Source of the DNA: Balneolaceae bacterium UBA7797 | GTDB taxonomy: Bacteria > Bacteroidota > Rhodothermia > Balneolales > Balneolaceae | Assembly: GCA_002480645.1 (NCBI GenBank) | Contig: DLCN01000019.1 | Coordinates: forward strand, 62,001 to 126,000 | Length of the DNA stretch: 64,000 nt | Direction of reading: 5' to 3' | In this document: one piece after another, positions 35,108 through 43,618 of the stretch | Layout: each line of letters begins with the position of its first letter | Position numbering within the stretch: the first letter of the stretch is position 1 | Translations under genes and position numbers: made by a program | The notes under the pieces: model-generated | What the model saw: only the letters and a program-made list of their open reading frames with translations | Databases searched by the model: none | What the model was told of the DNA's origin: nothing

Positions 35108-36159
35108 TCGAGCCCGAGTATCTTTCTGTTCAGGGATCCATCCGCATCGCCACCGGCAAAATCATCAAAAGCTTTTTCGGTTGCTTCAATAATATGATCT
35201 GTGATGAATGGAGCTCCTTCACGGGCACCTTGCTCCGGAGATTTTACGCAGCACTCCCATTCCAATACCGCCCATCCATCATAACCATATTCAGTTAACT
35301 TTGTGAATATGCGTTTGAAATCTACCTGACCATCACCCGGCGAACGATATCTCCCGGCCCGGTCTCTCCAGTCGGCATAGCCACCGAAGGTTCCTTTTTT
35401 TCCGGTTGGATTGAATTCGGAATCCTTTACATGAAACGCTTTGATAAATTCATGATAGTGATCGATGTACTCAATATAATCCAGTTGCTGAAGCACAAAA
35501 TGAGAAGGATCATACAAAATATTTACGGCTTCGTGATTTCCGGTTGCTTCCAGAAACCGCTCGAACGTGACCCCATCATGTATATCTTCTACCGGGTGTA
35601 CTTCATAGCAACAAGCCACTCCGTTATCCGCAAAAACATCCAGAATTGGTTTCCAGCGTTTTGCCAGTTCTTCAAATCCCTGATCGATCAAGCCCTTGGG
35701 TTGTTGAGGCCACGGATGTACCATAGGCCAAAGCAAAGAACCTGAAAATGTGGCGTGAGCTTTCAAGCCCAGTCGCCGACTCGCAATAGCGGCTTTCTTA
35801 ACCTGATCTGTTGCCCATTCTGTACGTGCCTGGTAATTTCCTTTGATGGCATCGGGAGCAAATACATCAAACATGATGTCATGAGCCGGATGAACCGCCA
35901 CTAATTGTCCCTGAATGTGCGTTGATAATTCCGTGATCTCTAATCCGTACGAGTTAACCTTTCCGGTTAGTTCATCACAATAATCCTGACTCTCTGCAGC
36001 CAGATCCAGATCGATCATAAAATCCACATTGGTTGGAATCTGAACCCCTTTGTATCCAAGGTCTGCCGCCCATTTGCACATCCCATCTAATGAGTTGAAA
36101 GGTTCCTTTTCATCCACAAACTGGGCAAAAAATATAGCCGGTCCTTTAATTGTTTTCAT
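35101..36159 (-). CDS. Sugar phosphate isomerase/epimerase-family TIM-barrel protein
   Basis: The 352-residue protein has the xylose-isomerase-like TIM-barrel pattern: YKGVQIPTN, THIQGQLVA, CCYEVHPVED, NILYDPSHFVLQ, KAFHVKDSEFN and WAVLEWECC. The Glu in YEVHP, Asp in YDPSH, His in FHVKD and Glu in LEWEC are in the order expected for the metal-binding residues. In Bacteroidota such enzymes sit beside Gfo/Idh oxidoreductases in sugar and 3-keto-sugar catabolism. Here the gene follows an oxidoreductase gene by 70 bases and an MFS permease. The exact substrate is not readable. There is no signal peptide, so it is cytoplasmic. Confidence 0.88.
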   Translation of the reverse strand: MKTIKGPAIFFAQFVDEKEPFNSLDGMCKWAADLGYKGVQIPTNVDFMIDLDLAAESQDYCDELTGKVNSYGLEITELSTHIQGQLVAVHPAHDIMFDVFAPDAIKGNYQARTEWATDQVKKAAIASRRLGLKAHATFSGSLLWPMVHPWPQQPKGLIDQGFEELAKRWKPILDVFADNGVACCYEVHPVEDIHDGVTFERFLEATGNHEAVNILYDPSHFVLQQLDYIEYIDHYHEFIKAFHVKDSEFNPTGKKGTFGGYADWRDRAGRYRSPGDGQVDFKRIFTKLTEYGYDGWAVLEWECCVKSPEQGAREGAPFITDHIIEATEKAFDDFAGGDADGSLNRKILGLDQ

Positions 36160-36229
36160 AATCTCTGATTTGATCTCTTTTTAAAGTTAGCTCCGTTTTC
36201 AGGAAAATATTAATGACTCATTTCGAAAT

Positions 36230-37402
36230 TTATACCTCTGTCCAGACATTACCTTCTTCGGTAGACCTAACCACAGCGTCTACCAAAGCCATGCCATGCA
36301 CACCTTCATCTACATTCGGGTAATCATAGATATCCACATCGTGCTCCTCACCAGAATCAATTGCCCGCAGATGCATTGCGAAATTGCGATATATATTTGC
36401 AAAAGCTTCCAGATACCCTTCGGGGTGCCCGGCCGGAGTTCTGGAATTAGCCTGCGCTGCTTCCGAAACATATGCGGTACCCGTTCTCCAGACTTCATCC
36501 GGTTTATCATTCCACATCAAATTCAATGTATTAGGATCGCGTTGACTCCACATAATTCCACCGGTTTCGCCATAAACACGAACTTTGATCGCATTTTCCT
36601 CACCGGCGGCAACCTGTGAGACCGTTAACACTCCGGGAACACCTCCCTCAAATTCCAGAAATGCACTGGCGTCATCATCAAGCAGTCTGCCGGGTACCAC
36701 ATTCTTTAACTGAGACAGAACTTTAACCACCTCTAAGCCGGATACATACTCCGCCATATTAGCTGCATGCGTACCAATATCGCCATACGCACCACTTTTT
36801 CCTGATCGCTTGGGATCGGTTCTCCAGCTTGCTTGTTTATTCTCGGTATCTTCAACTTTTTCGGCCAGCCAGCCTTGAGGATACTCTACAAGTATCTTTC
36901 TAATCTTGCCGAACTTCCCGGATCGGATCTGTTGACGGGCTTCCTTGATCATCGGATATCCGGTATAGGTATGAGTTAACGCCAGTGGTACTCCGGTCTC
37001 TTTCACCTTTGCCTGTATCGCTTTTGCTTCATCCATATCAAAGCAAAGAGGTTTGTCTATGATCACCGGAAATCCATGTTCCAAAGCCATAATTGCCGGT
37101 TCGGCATGAACGTGATTTGGGGTTACGATGGAGACAAAATCCATTCTTTCACCTTCGGGCAATTCTGCTTCTGTCTCGATCATCTCCTTAAATGAGCCGT
37201 ACACTCTCGATGGGGCCAGATAGAGTTCCTTCCCTGTTTTCTTTGACTTCTCAGGATCGCTGCTGAAAGCCCCGCAAACCAGTTCTATCTGACCATCCAG
37301 ATTAGCCGCCAATCGGTGCACCGCACCTATAAAGGCACCGACACCACCGCCGATCATTCCCATCCGTAATTTGCGATCACTCAAACTCATACACAATTTC
37401 AT
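36230..37402 (-). CDS. Gfo/Idh/MocA family oxidoreductase
   Basis: The 390-residue protein has a Rossmann start (MGMIGGGVGAFIGAVHR), a second-strand ending in FSSDPEKSKKTG, VTPNHVHAEPAIMALEHG and the EKP-type motif as IIDKPLCFD, where K is the usual catalytic lysine. A C-terminal alpha/beta domain has GAYGDIGTHAANMAEYVSG with the HxxD-type histidine. It should oxidise or reduce a sugar or cyclitol using NAD(P). It lies between the MFS permease and the TIM-barrel gene on one strand. An alternative ATG at 37390 would remove four residues before MSLSDRKLRM. Confidence 0.93.
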   Translation of the reverse strand: MKLCMSLSDRKLRMGMIGGGVGAFIGAVHRLAANLDGQIELVCGAFSSDPEKSKKTGKELYLAPSRVYGSFKEMIETEAELPEGERMDFVSIVTPNHVHAEPAIMALEHGFPVIIDKPLCFDMDEAKAIQAKVKETGVPLALTHTYTGYPMIKEARQQIRSGKFGKIRKILVEYPQGWLAEKVEDTENKQASWRTDPKRSGKSGAYGDIGTHAANMAEYVSGLEVVKVLSQLKNVVPGRLLDDDASAFLEFEGGVPGVLTVSQVAAGEENAIKVRVYGETGGIMWSQRDPNTLNLMWNDKPDEVWRTGTAYVSEAAQANSRTPAGHPEGYLEAFANIYRNFAMHLRAIDSGEEHDVDIYDYPNVDEGVHGMALVDAVVRSTEEGNVWTEV

Positions 37403-37420
37403 TATGATTAAACATATCGT

Positions 37421-38713
37421 TTATGCTGCAGCTTCAGCTTCTTCAACAGCGTCAGATTTATCCCAGAAGAAGGCAAAGAAGAATACAGCAATTACCAGAG
37501 CAACTATTCCCGGCATTACCCAGAATGACTGAGCACCATCCAGCCAGCCTTCGGTAGTAGATCCATCGAGCTGGATCTTATCGCCCCACCAACCCAATAC
37601 ATAGTTACCGATCAACATACCGGCACCATAAGTGAGCAGATTAAAGAAACCCTGGGCACTGGCCCGTAAATGTTTGGGTGCTTTTTTATCTACATACAGC
37701 TGCCCGGTAACAAAGAAGAAATCGTAGCATACACCGTGAAGGGCTACTCCCAGAATTACCAATGCCGTAGTACTTGGGAATAATCCAAACAAAAGATAAC
37801 GGGTGGTCCAGGCCAGCATGCCAACCAACAACATCCATTTTACGCCAATACGCTTCAGGAAAAACGGGATGGCAAGCATAAACAATACTTCACTCATTTG
37901 ACCAATGGCCATAAAAGCAGGGGATTGCTCACCGAAAGCAACTGCTGCAATAAAATCGTTGGTTCGCGCATAATAGAAAGCCAGCGGGATACTGATCGCG
38001 AAACTACTAAGAGAAAAGATGGCGAAATTCTTATTCGTCAGCAATTTCAAGGCATCAAGCCCAAGAGCTTCTTTTATGTTGAATTTCTCTCCTTTCGCTG
38101 ATGGAGGTGTTGCCGGCAGCGTAAAACTGAATAATCCATAGATCACAGAGATAACCGCACTTAACCGCAGAGGAATATTTGTAGACTGAATATTACTTTC
38201 AACGCCGGTGATCCAGCCAAGTAATGGAATATTGAATAAGCCAACCACAGACTGTGCTACCAGGAATCCAGCCAGGATCCAGCCGATGGTTCCCCAAACA
38301 CGGATCTTAGGAAATTCTTTGTCCGGATCATCAATATTTGCAAATGAGATCGCATTCACCAGCGCAAGTGTTGGCATATACAACATAAAGTAGGCCAGCA
38401 TTACCCATATGAATAAGGAAGGATCAGTGATCGTAGAGGCATACCATAACAATACCGCCCCGATAAGATGAGAAATTGCATTCACTTTCTCTGCATTGAA
38501 GAACCGGTCGGCGATCAAACCCACAAATACAGGAGCTAGTAATCCGGCCCAGTTATGAGTAGCATAGGCTGAACCAATTATGGAATTTAACCCTTCTTCG
38601 CCATCAAATACATTTAACAGGTAGGCGCCCATGGTTACGAAAAAAGCTCCCCAGATAAAAAACTGAAGGAACATCATCACACTCAGCTGTGTCTTAATCT
38701 TATTCATTTGCAA
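37421..38713 (-). CDS. NupG-like MFS permease (nucleoside:H+ symporter family)
   Basis: The 430-residue protein has twelve predicted transmembrane helices and the NupG/XapB-like fingerprint MMFLQFFIWGAFFVTMGAYL, LIADRFFNAEKV, FPKIRVWGTIGWILAG and APKHLRASAQGFFNLLTYGAGM. Characterised members carry nucleosides with protons, but in Bacteroidota close relatives sit in sugar operons. Given the following oxidoreductase and isomerase genes, I infer sugar or sugar-derivative uptake. It is the first gene of the three-gene unit, 18 bases before the next. The upstream region contains two possible operator sequences. Confidence 0.88.
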   Translation of the reverse strand: MQMNKIKTQLSVMMFLQFFIWGAFFVTMGAYLLNVFDGEEGLNSIIGSAYATHNWAGLLAPVFVGLIADRFFNAEKVNAISHLIGAVLLWYASTITDPSLFIWVMLAYFMLYMPTLALVNAISFANIDDPDKEFPKIRVWGTIGWILAGFLVAQSVVGLFNIPLLGWITGVESNIQSTNIPLRLSAVISVIYGLFSFTLPATPPSAKGEKFNIKEALGLDALKLLTNKNFAIFSLSSFAISIPLAFYYARTNDFIAAVAFGEQSPAFMAIGQMSEVLFMLAIPFFLKRIGVKWMLLVGMLAWTTRYLLFGLFPSTTALVILGVALHGVCYDFFFVTGQLYVDKKAPKHLRASAQGFFNLLTYGAGMLIGNYVLGWWGDKIQLDGSTTEGWLDGAQSFWVMPGIVALVIAVFFFAFFWDKSDAVEEAEAAA

Positions 38714-38785
38714 TTGGTTAGGTTATAGAAAAAGCGGTTTCATAATCGAAAGGCAAATAAATGAATAAACCACGGAAATAAAAAG

Positions 38786-38815
38786 TGTAAACGCTGTTAT
38801 TGTGTCGATTCGACA
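38786..38815. promoter_or_regulatory. Candidate operators upstream of the sugar operon
   Basis: TGTAAACG, the half-site of LacI-family operators, begins at about 38787. A perfect palindrome TGTCGA-T-TCGACA follows at 38803-38815. Both lie about 75-125 bases upstream of the permease start codon. No LacI gene is present in the window, so the regulator is not identified. Confidence 0.4.
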
Positions 38816-38961
38816 ATCCTTTTTTCTACTTTTTTCAACCGGGAGAATAAATTCTGCGATCAAAAACATTAAAAGCTGAAACCTGCCCGGCAAAGCTTAC
38901 TTAAAGTAGTATAGAATTTGCGTTTTTAAAGAATGAAAACGAAGTTTACAGAGTTGATCCT

Positions 38962-39126
38962 ATGCTACGTTGGAGCTTAATATTTATCATTTTTATCATC
39001 ATTTCCGCCATTATCGGTTTCGGAAACCTTGCCGGAGCTATGGCTGATATGGGAAGGATCTTCTTCTTTATTTTTGTAGCTCTGTTTCTCATCTCACTCA
39101 TCATGAACAGCGAATCTGCAAAATAA
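38962..39126 (+). CDS. DUF1328 (YtjA-type) small membrane protein, copy 1
   Basis: An ATG at 38962 opens 54 codons coding for MLRWSLIFIIFIIISAIIGF, GNLAGAMADMGRIFFFIFVA and a short tail. The MLRWS start, the IGFGNLAG centre and two short hydrophobic helices identify DUF1328/YtjA. The function of this family is unknown; members are small inner-membrane proteins, some stress-responsive. A near-identical-length paralogue lies at 40197. This gene is convergent with a half-size cation transporter gene, nine bases away. Confidence 0.87.
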   Translation: MLRWSLIFIIFIIISAIIGFGNLAGAMADMGRIFFFIFVALFLISLIMNSESAK

Positions 39127-39134
39127 CCACAGTC

Positions 39135-39800
39135 TTAATGGCGGCACCCGTCGCTGCATGTCATTGTTTTATTCCTTGCCTTTTCAAATGCTTCTCTGCC
39201 TTCTTTAAATGCGTACCATGCAATTCCAAGAGAGCCCAGAGCATCGATATAGGGCACTTTTGCCAGTTCGTAGATAAGACTCGACCCCAGCAGGATAAAT
39301 GAAAGATAAAAGCAGGTCTTTGTACAATTTGCATCAGAAATGATGGGAGCTGAATCAAGGTTTATCCCCACTCTGAGTTTTGCTTTATACAAAAAATACA
39401 TGGTGGTTATGGAGATCAGCGAAACAATGATCCCAACAAGTGTTGTCTCGGGTTTTGATGCCGCACTTATAGAAAGAACAGCCCCGGCAATAATGCCAAG
39501 TACTAACAAATAAAAAACGGTACCGGTGATCTTTAATGCGGTGATCTCAAACTGATCAATACCCGTATACTCACTTTTTCTCATCCGGACGATCATATGC
39601 GCGATCCCTATTCCGGAAATCACCTCCACAAAACTGTCTACCCCAAACCCGAATAAAGCCAATGTTTCATCCGAAGCCCCGTAACCGGTTGAAACTACCC
39701 CTTCAACCAAATTATACACGATAGTGATCATACTCAGAATAAAAGCAGTACGATACAATCGCTGTATTCCGGTGTTATTTAGTGTGTGGTTCTCGCTCAT
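39135..39800 (-). CDS. Half-size CDF-like cation transporter
   Basis: The product, started at MSENHT (the ATG at 39800; an ATG two codons upstream is also possible), has about 221 residues and six hydrophobic helices. It shows the CDF second-helix motif as GVDSFVEVISG (D and E four apart) and the fifth-helix start DALGSLGIAWY. It lacks the C-terminal cytoplasmic metal-binding domain of full CDF exporters. Cysteine clusters occur in a loop (NCTKTC) and at the C-terminus (CSDGCRH), which may bind a soft metal. The expected role is divalent or soft metal efflux; the metal is not defined. Small stress-type genes (DUF1328, DUF3185-like) surround it. Confidence 0.8.
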   Translation of the reverse strand: MSENHTLNNTGIQRLYRTAFILSMITIVYNLVEGVVSTGYGASDETLALFGFGVDSFVEVISGIGIAHMIVRMRKSEYTGIDQFEITALKITGTVFYLLVLGIIAGAVLSISAASKPETTLVGIIVSLISITTMYFLYKAKLRVGINLDSAPIISDANCTKTCFYLSFILLGSSLIYELAKVPYIDALGSLGIAWYAFKEGREAFEKARNKTMTCSDGCRH

Positions 39801-39987
39801 GATCAAAATCTTGTAACGATAACTTAGAGGTCCGGCCTCCCAAATACAATGAGATGTACCTTTTCATTATTCATAAAAAAACTATCTCAGATAGCTTTCA
39901 ATAGCAGTTCCGGCTCTTTTATTAAAACACGAAACAAATACCTCTGCTTCAAACTTAAAAGGGTAAATATCAATTAAATTTAAAGTT

Positions 39988-40185
39988 ATGAAAAAGACAA
40001 TTGGAGGTATCCTGGCCGGAGGCGGTTTATTGGGTATCATTTATTTCGGATATCAATACATACAAAACTCTGAATCATTTGAAGCTTTCGGGGCAGATGT
40101 GGCCGTTAGCACCGGTAATTACGTACCGATCATTATTTCGGCTGTGGTAATGGTGGCCGGGGTAATTGTAACACGAATGAAATAA
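39988..40185 (+). CDS. Small membrane protein, DUF3185-like
   Basis: The 65-residue product has an N-terminal hydrophobic helix (MKKTIGGILAGGGLLGIIYF), a short polar middle (FEAFGADVAVSTGNY) and a second helix (VPIIISAVVMVAGVIV). The arrangement resembles DUF3185-type inner-membrane proteins, whose role is unknown. It is followed 11 bases later by a DUF1328 gene with a clear GGAGG site, and then by the phospholipase D gene, so these probably share a transcript. Confidence 0.68.
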   Translation: MKKTIGGILAGGGLLGIIYFGYQYIQNSESFEAFGADVAVSTGNYVPIIISAVVMVAGVIVTRMK

Positions 40186-40196
40186 CCGGAGGTAGT

Positions 40197-40361
40197 ATGT
40201 TACGCTGGAGTATTACGTTTTTTATAATTGCACTGGTTGCTGCCATACTTGGTTTCGGAGGCCTTGCCGGTGCTGCTGTAGGTATTGCAAAAGTTCTTTT
40301 TGTGGTCTTTCTTGTACTCTTCATCGGTTCATTGATCATGGGCCGGAAACCGAAGGTATAA
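40197..40361 (+). CDS. DUF1328 (YtjA-type) small membrane protein, copy 2
   Basis: The 54-residue product reads MLRWSITFFIIALVAAILGF, GGLAGAAVGIAKVLFVVFLV and a short basic tail. It is a paralogue of the protein at 38962, with the same length, the same MLRWS start and the same G-F-G-x-L-A-G motif. A strong GGAGG ribosome binding site precedes the ATG. Function is unknown. It lies between the DUF3185-like gene and a cardiolipin-synthase-like gene whose GTG start is 12 bases downstream. Confidence 0.87.
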   Translation: MLRWSITFFIIALVAAILGFGGLAGAAVGIAKVLFVVFLVLFIGSLIMGRKPKV

Positions 40362-40373
40362 ATTGCGCATTAC

Positions 40374-41516
40374 GTGAATCCAAAACAGCTGCTGGAACAA
40401 TCCATTGGCATCCCTTTTACCGAGGGAAATAAGGTTGAAATTTTACGGAACGGAGTCCGCATTTTCCCGGCTATGCTCGAAGCTATTGAGCAGGCACAGG
40501 ACAATGTGGACTTTCTTACATTTGTATACTGGCAGGGTAAAATTGCCGAGACATTTGCCCAAAAACTTGCAAAAAAAGCACAGGAAGGGGTAAAAGTACG
40601 GGTTTTACTAGATGGTTACGGTTCACGCCCGATGAGAAAGGAACTTATACAGCATATGAAAGATGCCGGGGTTGAAGTGATCACTTTCCGCCCGCTCATG
40701 CGCTGGAAAATATGGAAATCAGATAATCGTACTCATCGTAAGATCCTAATCTGTGACGACGAAGTTGCCTTTACAGGTGGAGTAGGTATTGCCGAAGAAT
40801 GGGAAGGCGATGCCCGCAATGAACACGAGTGGCGGGAAACACATTTCAAGATCAAAGGCCCGGCTGTATGGGGGATAAAATCGGCTTTTATTGAGAACTG
40901 GATCGAAGCGAACGACGAACTTTTGCCGGAATTATTTTCAGCCAAGGAACAGGGACAACAAGGTTCCGTTTCCATCCAGACTGTGCGTACATCATCTTCG
41001 GTTAGATGGAGTGATATTGTTCTGTTGTACCAATCGCTGTTACGCATGGCCAAAGAACGCATTTACATTTGTACGGCCTATTTTAATCCGGATGATGTGT
41101 TATTGAATGAATTGATCCAGAAGTCGAACGAAGGATTGGATGTCCGGCTTATTGTCCCCGGTGGTCATATCGATAAGCGTATCTCAAAAGTGGCCGCAGA
41201 AGATGTTTTTGAACCTTTAATCAGAAATGGAGTGCAAGTACATTATTATACCAGAACCATGATGCACGCCAAGATCCTGCTGGTGGATAATGAGGTTTCT
41301 TGCGTAGGGTCTGCCAATTTTAATCACCGTTCTATGCTGAAAGATGATGAGATCAACCTTGTAATGATCGACCGGGATATAAATCAGGCGTTGACTGATG
41401 ATTACTTCAATGACCTGCAACATTGTGAACGGGTAACTCAACAACGATGGAAACGAAGGAGTACGGTTCGTAAAGCCAAGGAATTACTTACTCGTCCGGT
41501 TAAAGACGAACTCTAA
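40374..41516 (+). CDS. Phospholipase D/cardiolipin synthase-like protein
   Basis: The 380-residue protein has two HKD motifs. The first is TH-R-K-ILICDDEVAFTGG near residues 121-137. The second is MHAKILLVDNEVSCVGSANFNHRS near 297-320. Each H-x-K-x4-D supplies half of the phosphatidyltransferase active site. It lacks the N-terminal transmembrane pair of classical ClsA, so it resembles ClsB/YwjE-type or PLD-like enzymes that make cardiolipin or related phospholipids at the inner membrane. It begins with GTG, just after the DUF1328 gene. The stop overlaps that of the convergent SDR gene by four bases. Confidence 0.9.
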   Translation: MNPKQLLEQSIGIPFTEGNKVEILRNGVRIFPAMLEAIEQAQDNVDFLTFVYWQGKIAETFAQKLAKKAQEGVKVRVLLDGYGSRPMRKELIQHMKDAGVEVITFRPLMRWKIWKSDNRTHRKILICDDEVAFTGGVGIAEEWEGDARNEHEWRETHFKIKGPAVWGIKSAFIENWIEANDELLPELFSAKEQGQQGSVSIQTVRTSSSVRWSDIVLLYQSLLRMAKERIYICTAYFNPDDVLLNELIQKSNEGLDVRLIVPGGHIDKRISKVAAEDVFEPLIRNGVQVHYYTRTMMHAKILLVDNEVSCVGSANFNHRSMLKDDEINLVMIDRDINQALTDDYFNDLQHCERVTQQRWKRRSTVRKAKELLTRPVKDEL

Positions 41517-42352
41517 GTCAATCCGCAAAGCTCCTCACTGATTGCCCATAATCTGGATGCTGCGGCTTCATCCCTCGCCGTTTTGGTAGGAGTAGCTACT
41601 TTCGAGTTTTTGAAGTACGCACCATTCACCCCTTCCACCTTGTCTGAAGTTGCCAGATAGATGGTAGTCTCAGCACCATCCCGGTTAGACTTCATAAATG
41701 GTCCCGCGATCTTCCAGAATATGCGCACCCAGATAGTGGAATTACTTCCGAAATTAGAGTTGATCACCCCCGGGTGCAGGCTATTTGCAGTAACACCGGA
41801 GCCTTCCAGCCGAATAGCCAGTTCATTGGTAAATAAAATGTTGAACAACTTAGAATTGGCATATGCTTTCCAGGTGGAATATCCGCGTTTCAGTTGCAGA
41901 TTATCCGGGTCGAACTCGCCATTACGATGAGCTTCTGATGCCACATTGATGATACGGGCATTCCCGGCGGCTTTCACTTTGAGAAGCAGCAGATTGGTGA
42001 ATAGAAAATATCCGATGTGATTTACCCCGAAGGTCTCTTCCAGTCCTTCAACGGTTTCGTTGTAGGTCTTGGCCACGAATCCATGATTATTGATCAGGAT
42101 ATCAATCTTTTCATAACGATCACCGATGGTCTTAGCCGCTTTACGAATGTCATCCTGCGAAGAAAAATCACAAAGTACAATATCCAGGCCGCTGCCCGGT
42201 ATTTCTGCAATGATCTCATCCCTCGCCGCTTCTGCTTTATCCTCATTTCGACATACCATGACGATGAAAGCACCTTGTTTTGCCAGTTCTTTTGCCGTTT
42301 CAAATCCGATCCCCGAGTTCGCCCCGGTGATCACACATAATTTGTTATGCAT
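41513..42352 (-). CDS. Short-chain dehydrogenase/reductase (retinol-dehydrogenase-like)
   Basis: The 279 residues show the SDR fold: TGANSGIGFETAKELAKQGA (cofactor motif TGxxxGIG), VLCDFSSQDD, INNHG, INVASEAH with the catalytic Ser, and YANSK with Tyr and Lys of the YxxxK motif. The arginine in VCRNEDK after the second strand suggests NADP(H) preference. The overall pattern, including HPGVINSNFG, is that of the retinol dehydrogenase/WWOX-like SDR subgroup. The substrate is unknown. It overlaps the convergent phospholipase D gene by four bases and is divergent from the GroES-like gene. Confidence 0.92.
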   Translation of the reverse strand: MHNKLCVITGANSGIGFETAKELAKQGAFIVMVCRNEDKAEAARDEIIAEIPGSGLDIVLCDFSSQDDIRKAAKTIGDRYEKIDILINNHGFVAKTYNETVEGLEETFGVNHIGYFLFTNLLLLKVKAAGNARIINVASEAHRNGEFDPDNLQLKRGYSTWKAYANSKLFNILFTNELAIRLEGSGVTANSLHPGVINSNFGSNSTIWVRIFWKIAGPFMKSNRDGAETTIYLATSDKVEGVNGAYFKNSKVATPTKTARDEAAASRLWAISEELCGLT

Positions 42353-42541
42353 CTTTTCCCTTCCTGATCAACGTTTGTATTCCTTCCTGAGTAATTAACG
42401 CAAACATACAGAAAAGGTTCGGTTTCTTATAATATCATTCAGCTCGATAAACATGGACGGAACACCAATTTGCTCCGTCACCTTAGTTCATTACCGGTTC
42501 AACCGTTCCAGAATCACCCCTTTTTTGAATGTTGGAATTGC

Positions 42542-42549
42542 TATCTTTG
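42542..42549 (+). promoter_or_regulatory. Candidate Bacteroidota-type -7 box (TATCTTTG)
   Basis: TATCTTTG matches TAnnTTTG exactly and lies 25 bases before the ATG at 42575. It supports a transcription start near 42556 and rules against any longer reading of the GroES-like gene from 42470. The TTG at 42525-42527 is too close to serve as the usual -33 element. Confidence 0.4.
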
Positions 42550-42574
42550 CACGTCTGGAAAAATTAAGGTTGGT

Positions 42575-42946
42575 ATGATTCAGGAATATCTAAATTCGAA
42601 CGAAAAATTTGTGGTTGTAGGCGACCGGGTGCTGATCAAACCCCGCGATATGGAAACACATACCCGAAGCGGTCTGGTTCTGCCCGCTTCCGTGAAGGAG
42701 AAGGAAGAGATCCAAAGCGGTTATGTGTTAAAGACCGGCCCGGGCTACCCCATTCCCGGTGGCGAAGCTGATGAACCCTGGAAACCTAATCAGGAAACAC
42801 GATACCTGGCACTTCAGGCTGAAGAAGGAGATCTGGCCATCTTTCTGAAAAGCAGTGCCCACGAAATTGAATTTGAAAATGAGAAATATCTGATCGTGCC
42901 GCATTCGGCCATATTGCTGCTCATCAGAGATGATTACGGAGTGTAA
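42575..42946 (+). CDS. GroES-like co-chaperone family protein
   Basis: The 123-residue product from the ATG at 42575 reads VVVGDRVLIKPRDMETHTRSGLVLPASVKEKEE, the GroES start with the mobile-loop region. It ends EFENEKYLIVPHSAILLLI, where the GroES dome and final strands differ from the canonical form. It is longer than the usual 95-residue GroES, with an insert around PGYPIPGGEADEPWKPNQET. No groEL is adjacent, so it is probably not the main GroES. Such divergent GroES-like proteins occur in Bacteroidota, and their partner is unclear. The stop overlaps the start of the YitT gene by one base (TAATG). Confidence 0.85.
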   Translation: MIQEYLNSNEKFVVVGDRVLIKPRDMETHTRSGLVLPASVKEKEEIQSGYVLKTGPGYPIPGGEADEPWKPNQETRYLALQAEEGDLAIFLKSSAHEIEFENEKYLIVPHSAILLLIRDDYGV

Positions 42947-43596
42947 TGAAAGAGCAGGAAGCAACAAAAACAGAATCCATTCAGATCGACCCTGCACTTA
43001 AGAAACACTCTCCGTTTGAAGATTTTCAGGCAATCACCTTTGGTTCATTGCTGGTTGCATTCGGGGTGGCCATGTTTACCCACCTCAGTTTTTTAACCGG
43101 CGGAACAGCCGGGATCGGATTCCTCACTTCCTATATTTCCCCCTATTCATTCGGTGAGGTCTTTTTTGTGATCAATTTGCCGTTTTATGCATTGGCTATC
43201 TGGCGTTTAGGTTGGGTTTTCACCATAAAGACTTTCGTCTCGGTATTTCTGGTCTCCTTTCTGTCTGATTTCATCCCCACGGTGTTCGAGTTTGGTGAGG
43301 TGAACAAACTGTTCGGGGCTATTTTGGGTGGCATCATGATCGGGACCGGATTGCTAATGCTTTTTCGGCACAAGGCGAGTCTGGGCGGATTAAATATACT
43401 GTCACTCTACCTTCAGAAATATCATGATGTGAACGCGGGTCGCTTTCAGATGGTTGCTGACAGTATTATTATCGTATGTGCTTTTTTCGTGGTCGATCTT
43501 TGGTCGATCGCCTACTCAGTACTTGCTGCGTTTGTTATGAATCTGATCCTGGCCATTAACTTTAAGAAAGGTCGGTATCTGGGGTCCCTCGAATAA
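42946..43596 (+). CDS. YitT family membrane protein
   Basis: This 216-residue inner-membrane protein has five to six hydrophobic helices. Its pattern FGSLLVAFGVAMFTHLSFLTGGTAGIGFLTS, FFVINLPFYALAIWRLGW and LFRHKASLGGLNILSLYLQ identifies the YitT/DUF161 family (the TGGTAGIGF turn is diagnostic). The function of the family is not established. The C-terminal DUF2179 domain of longer YitT proteins is absent. It is coupled to the GroES-like gene by a one-base TAATG overlap. Confidence 0.88.
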   Translation: MKEQEATKTESIQIDPALKKHSPFEDFQAITFGSLLVAFGVAMFTHLSFLTGGTAGIGFLTSYISPYSFGEVFFVINLPFYALAIWRLGWVFTIKTFVSVFLVSFLSDFIPTVFEFGEVNKLFGAILGGIMIGTGLLMLFRHKASLGGLNILSLYLQKYHDVNAGRFQMVADSIIIVCAFFVVDLWSIAYSVLAAFVMNLILAINFKKGRYLGSLE

Positions 43597-43618
43597 TCCG
43601 GAACAAAAACCAATACGT

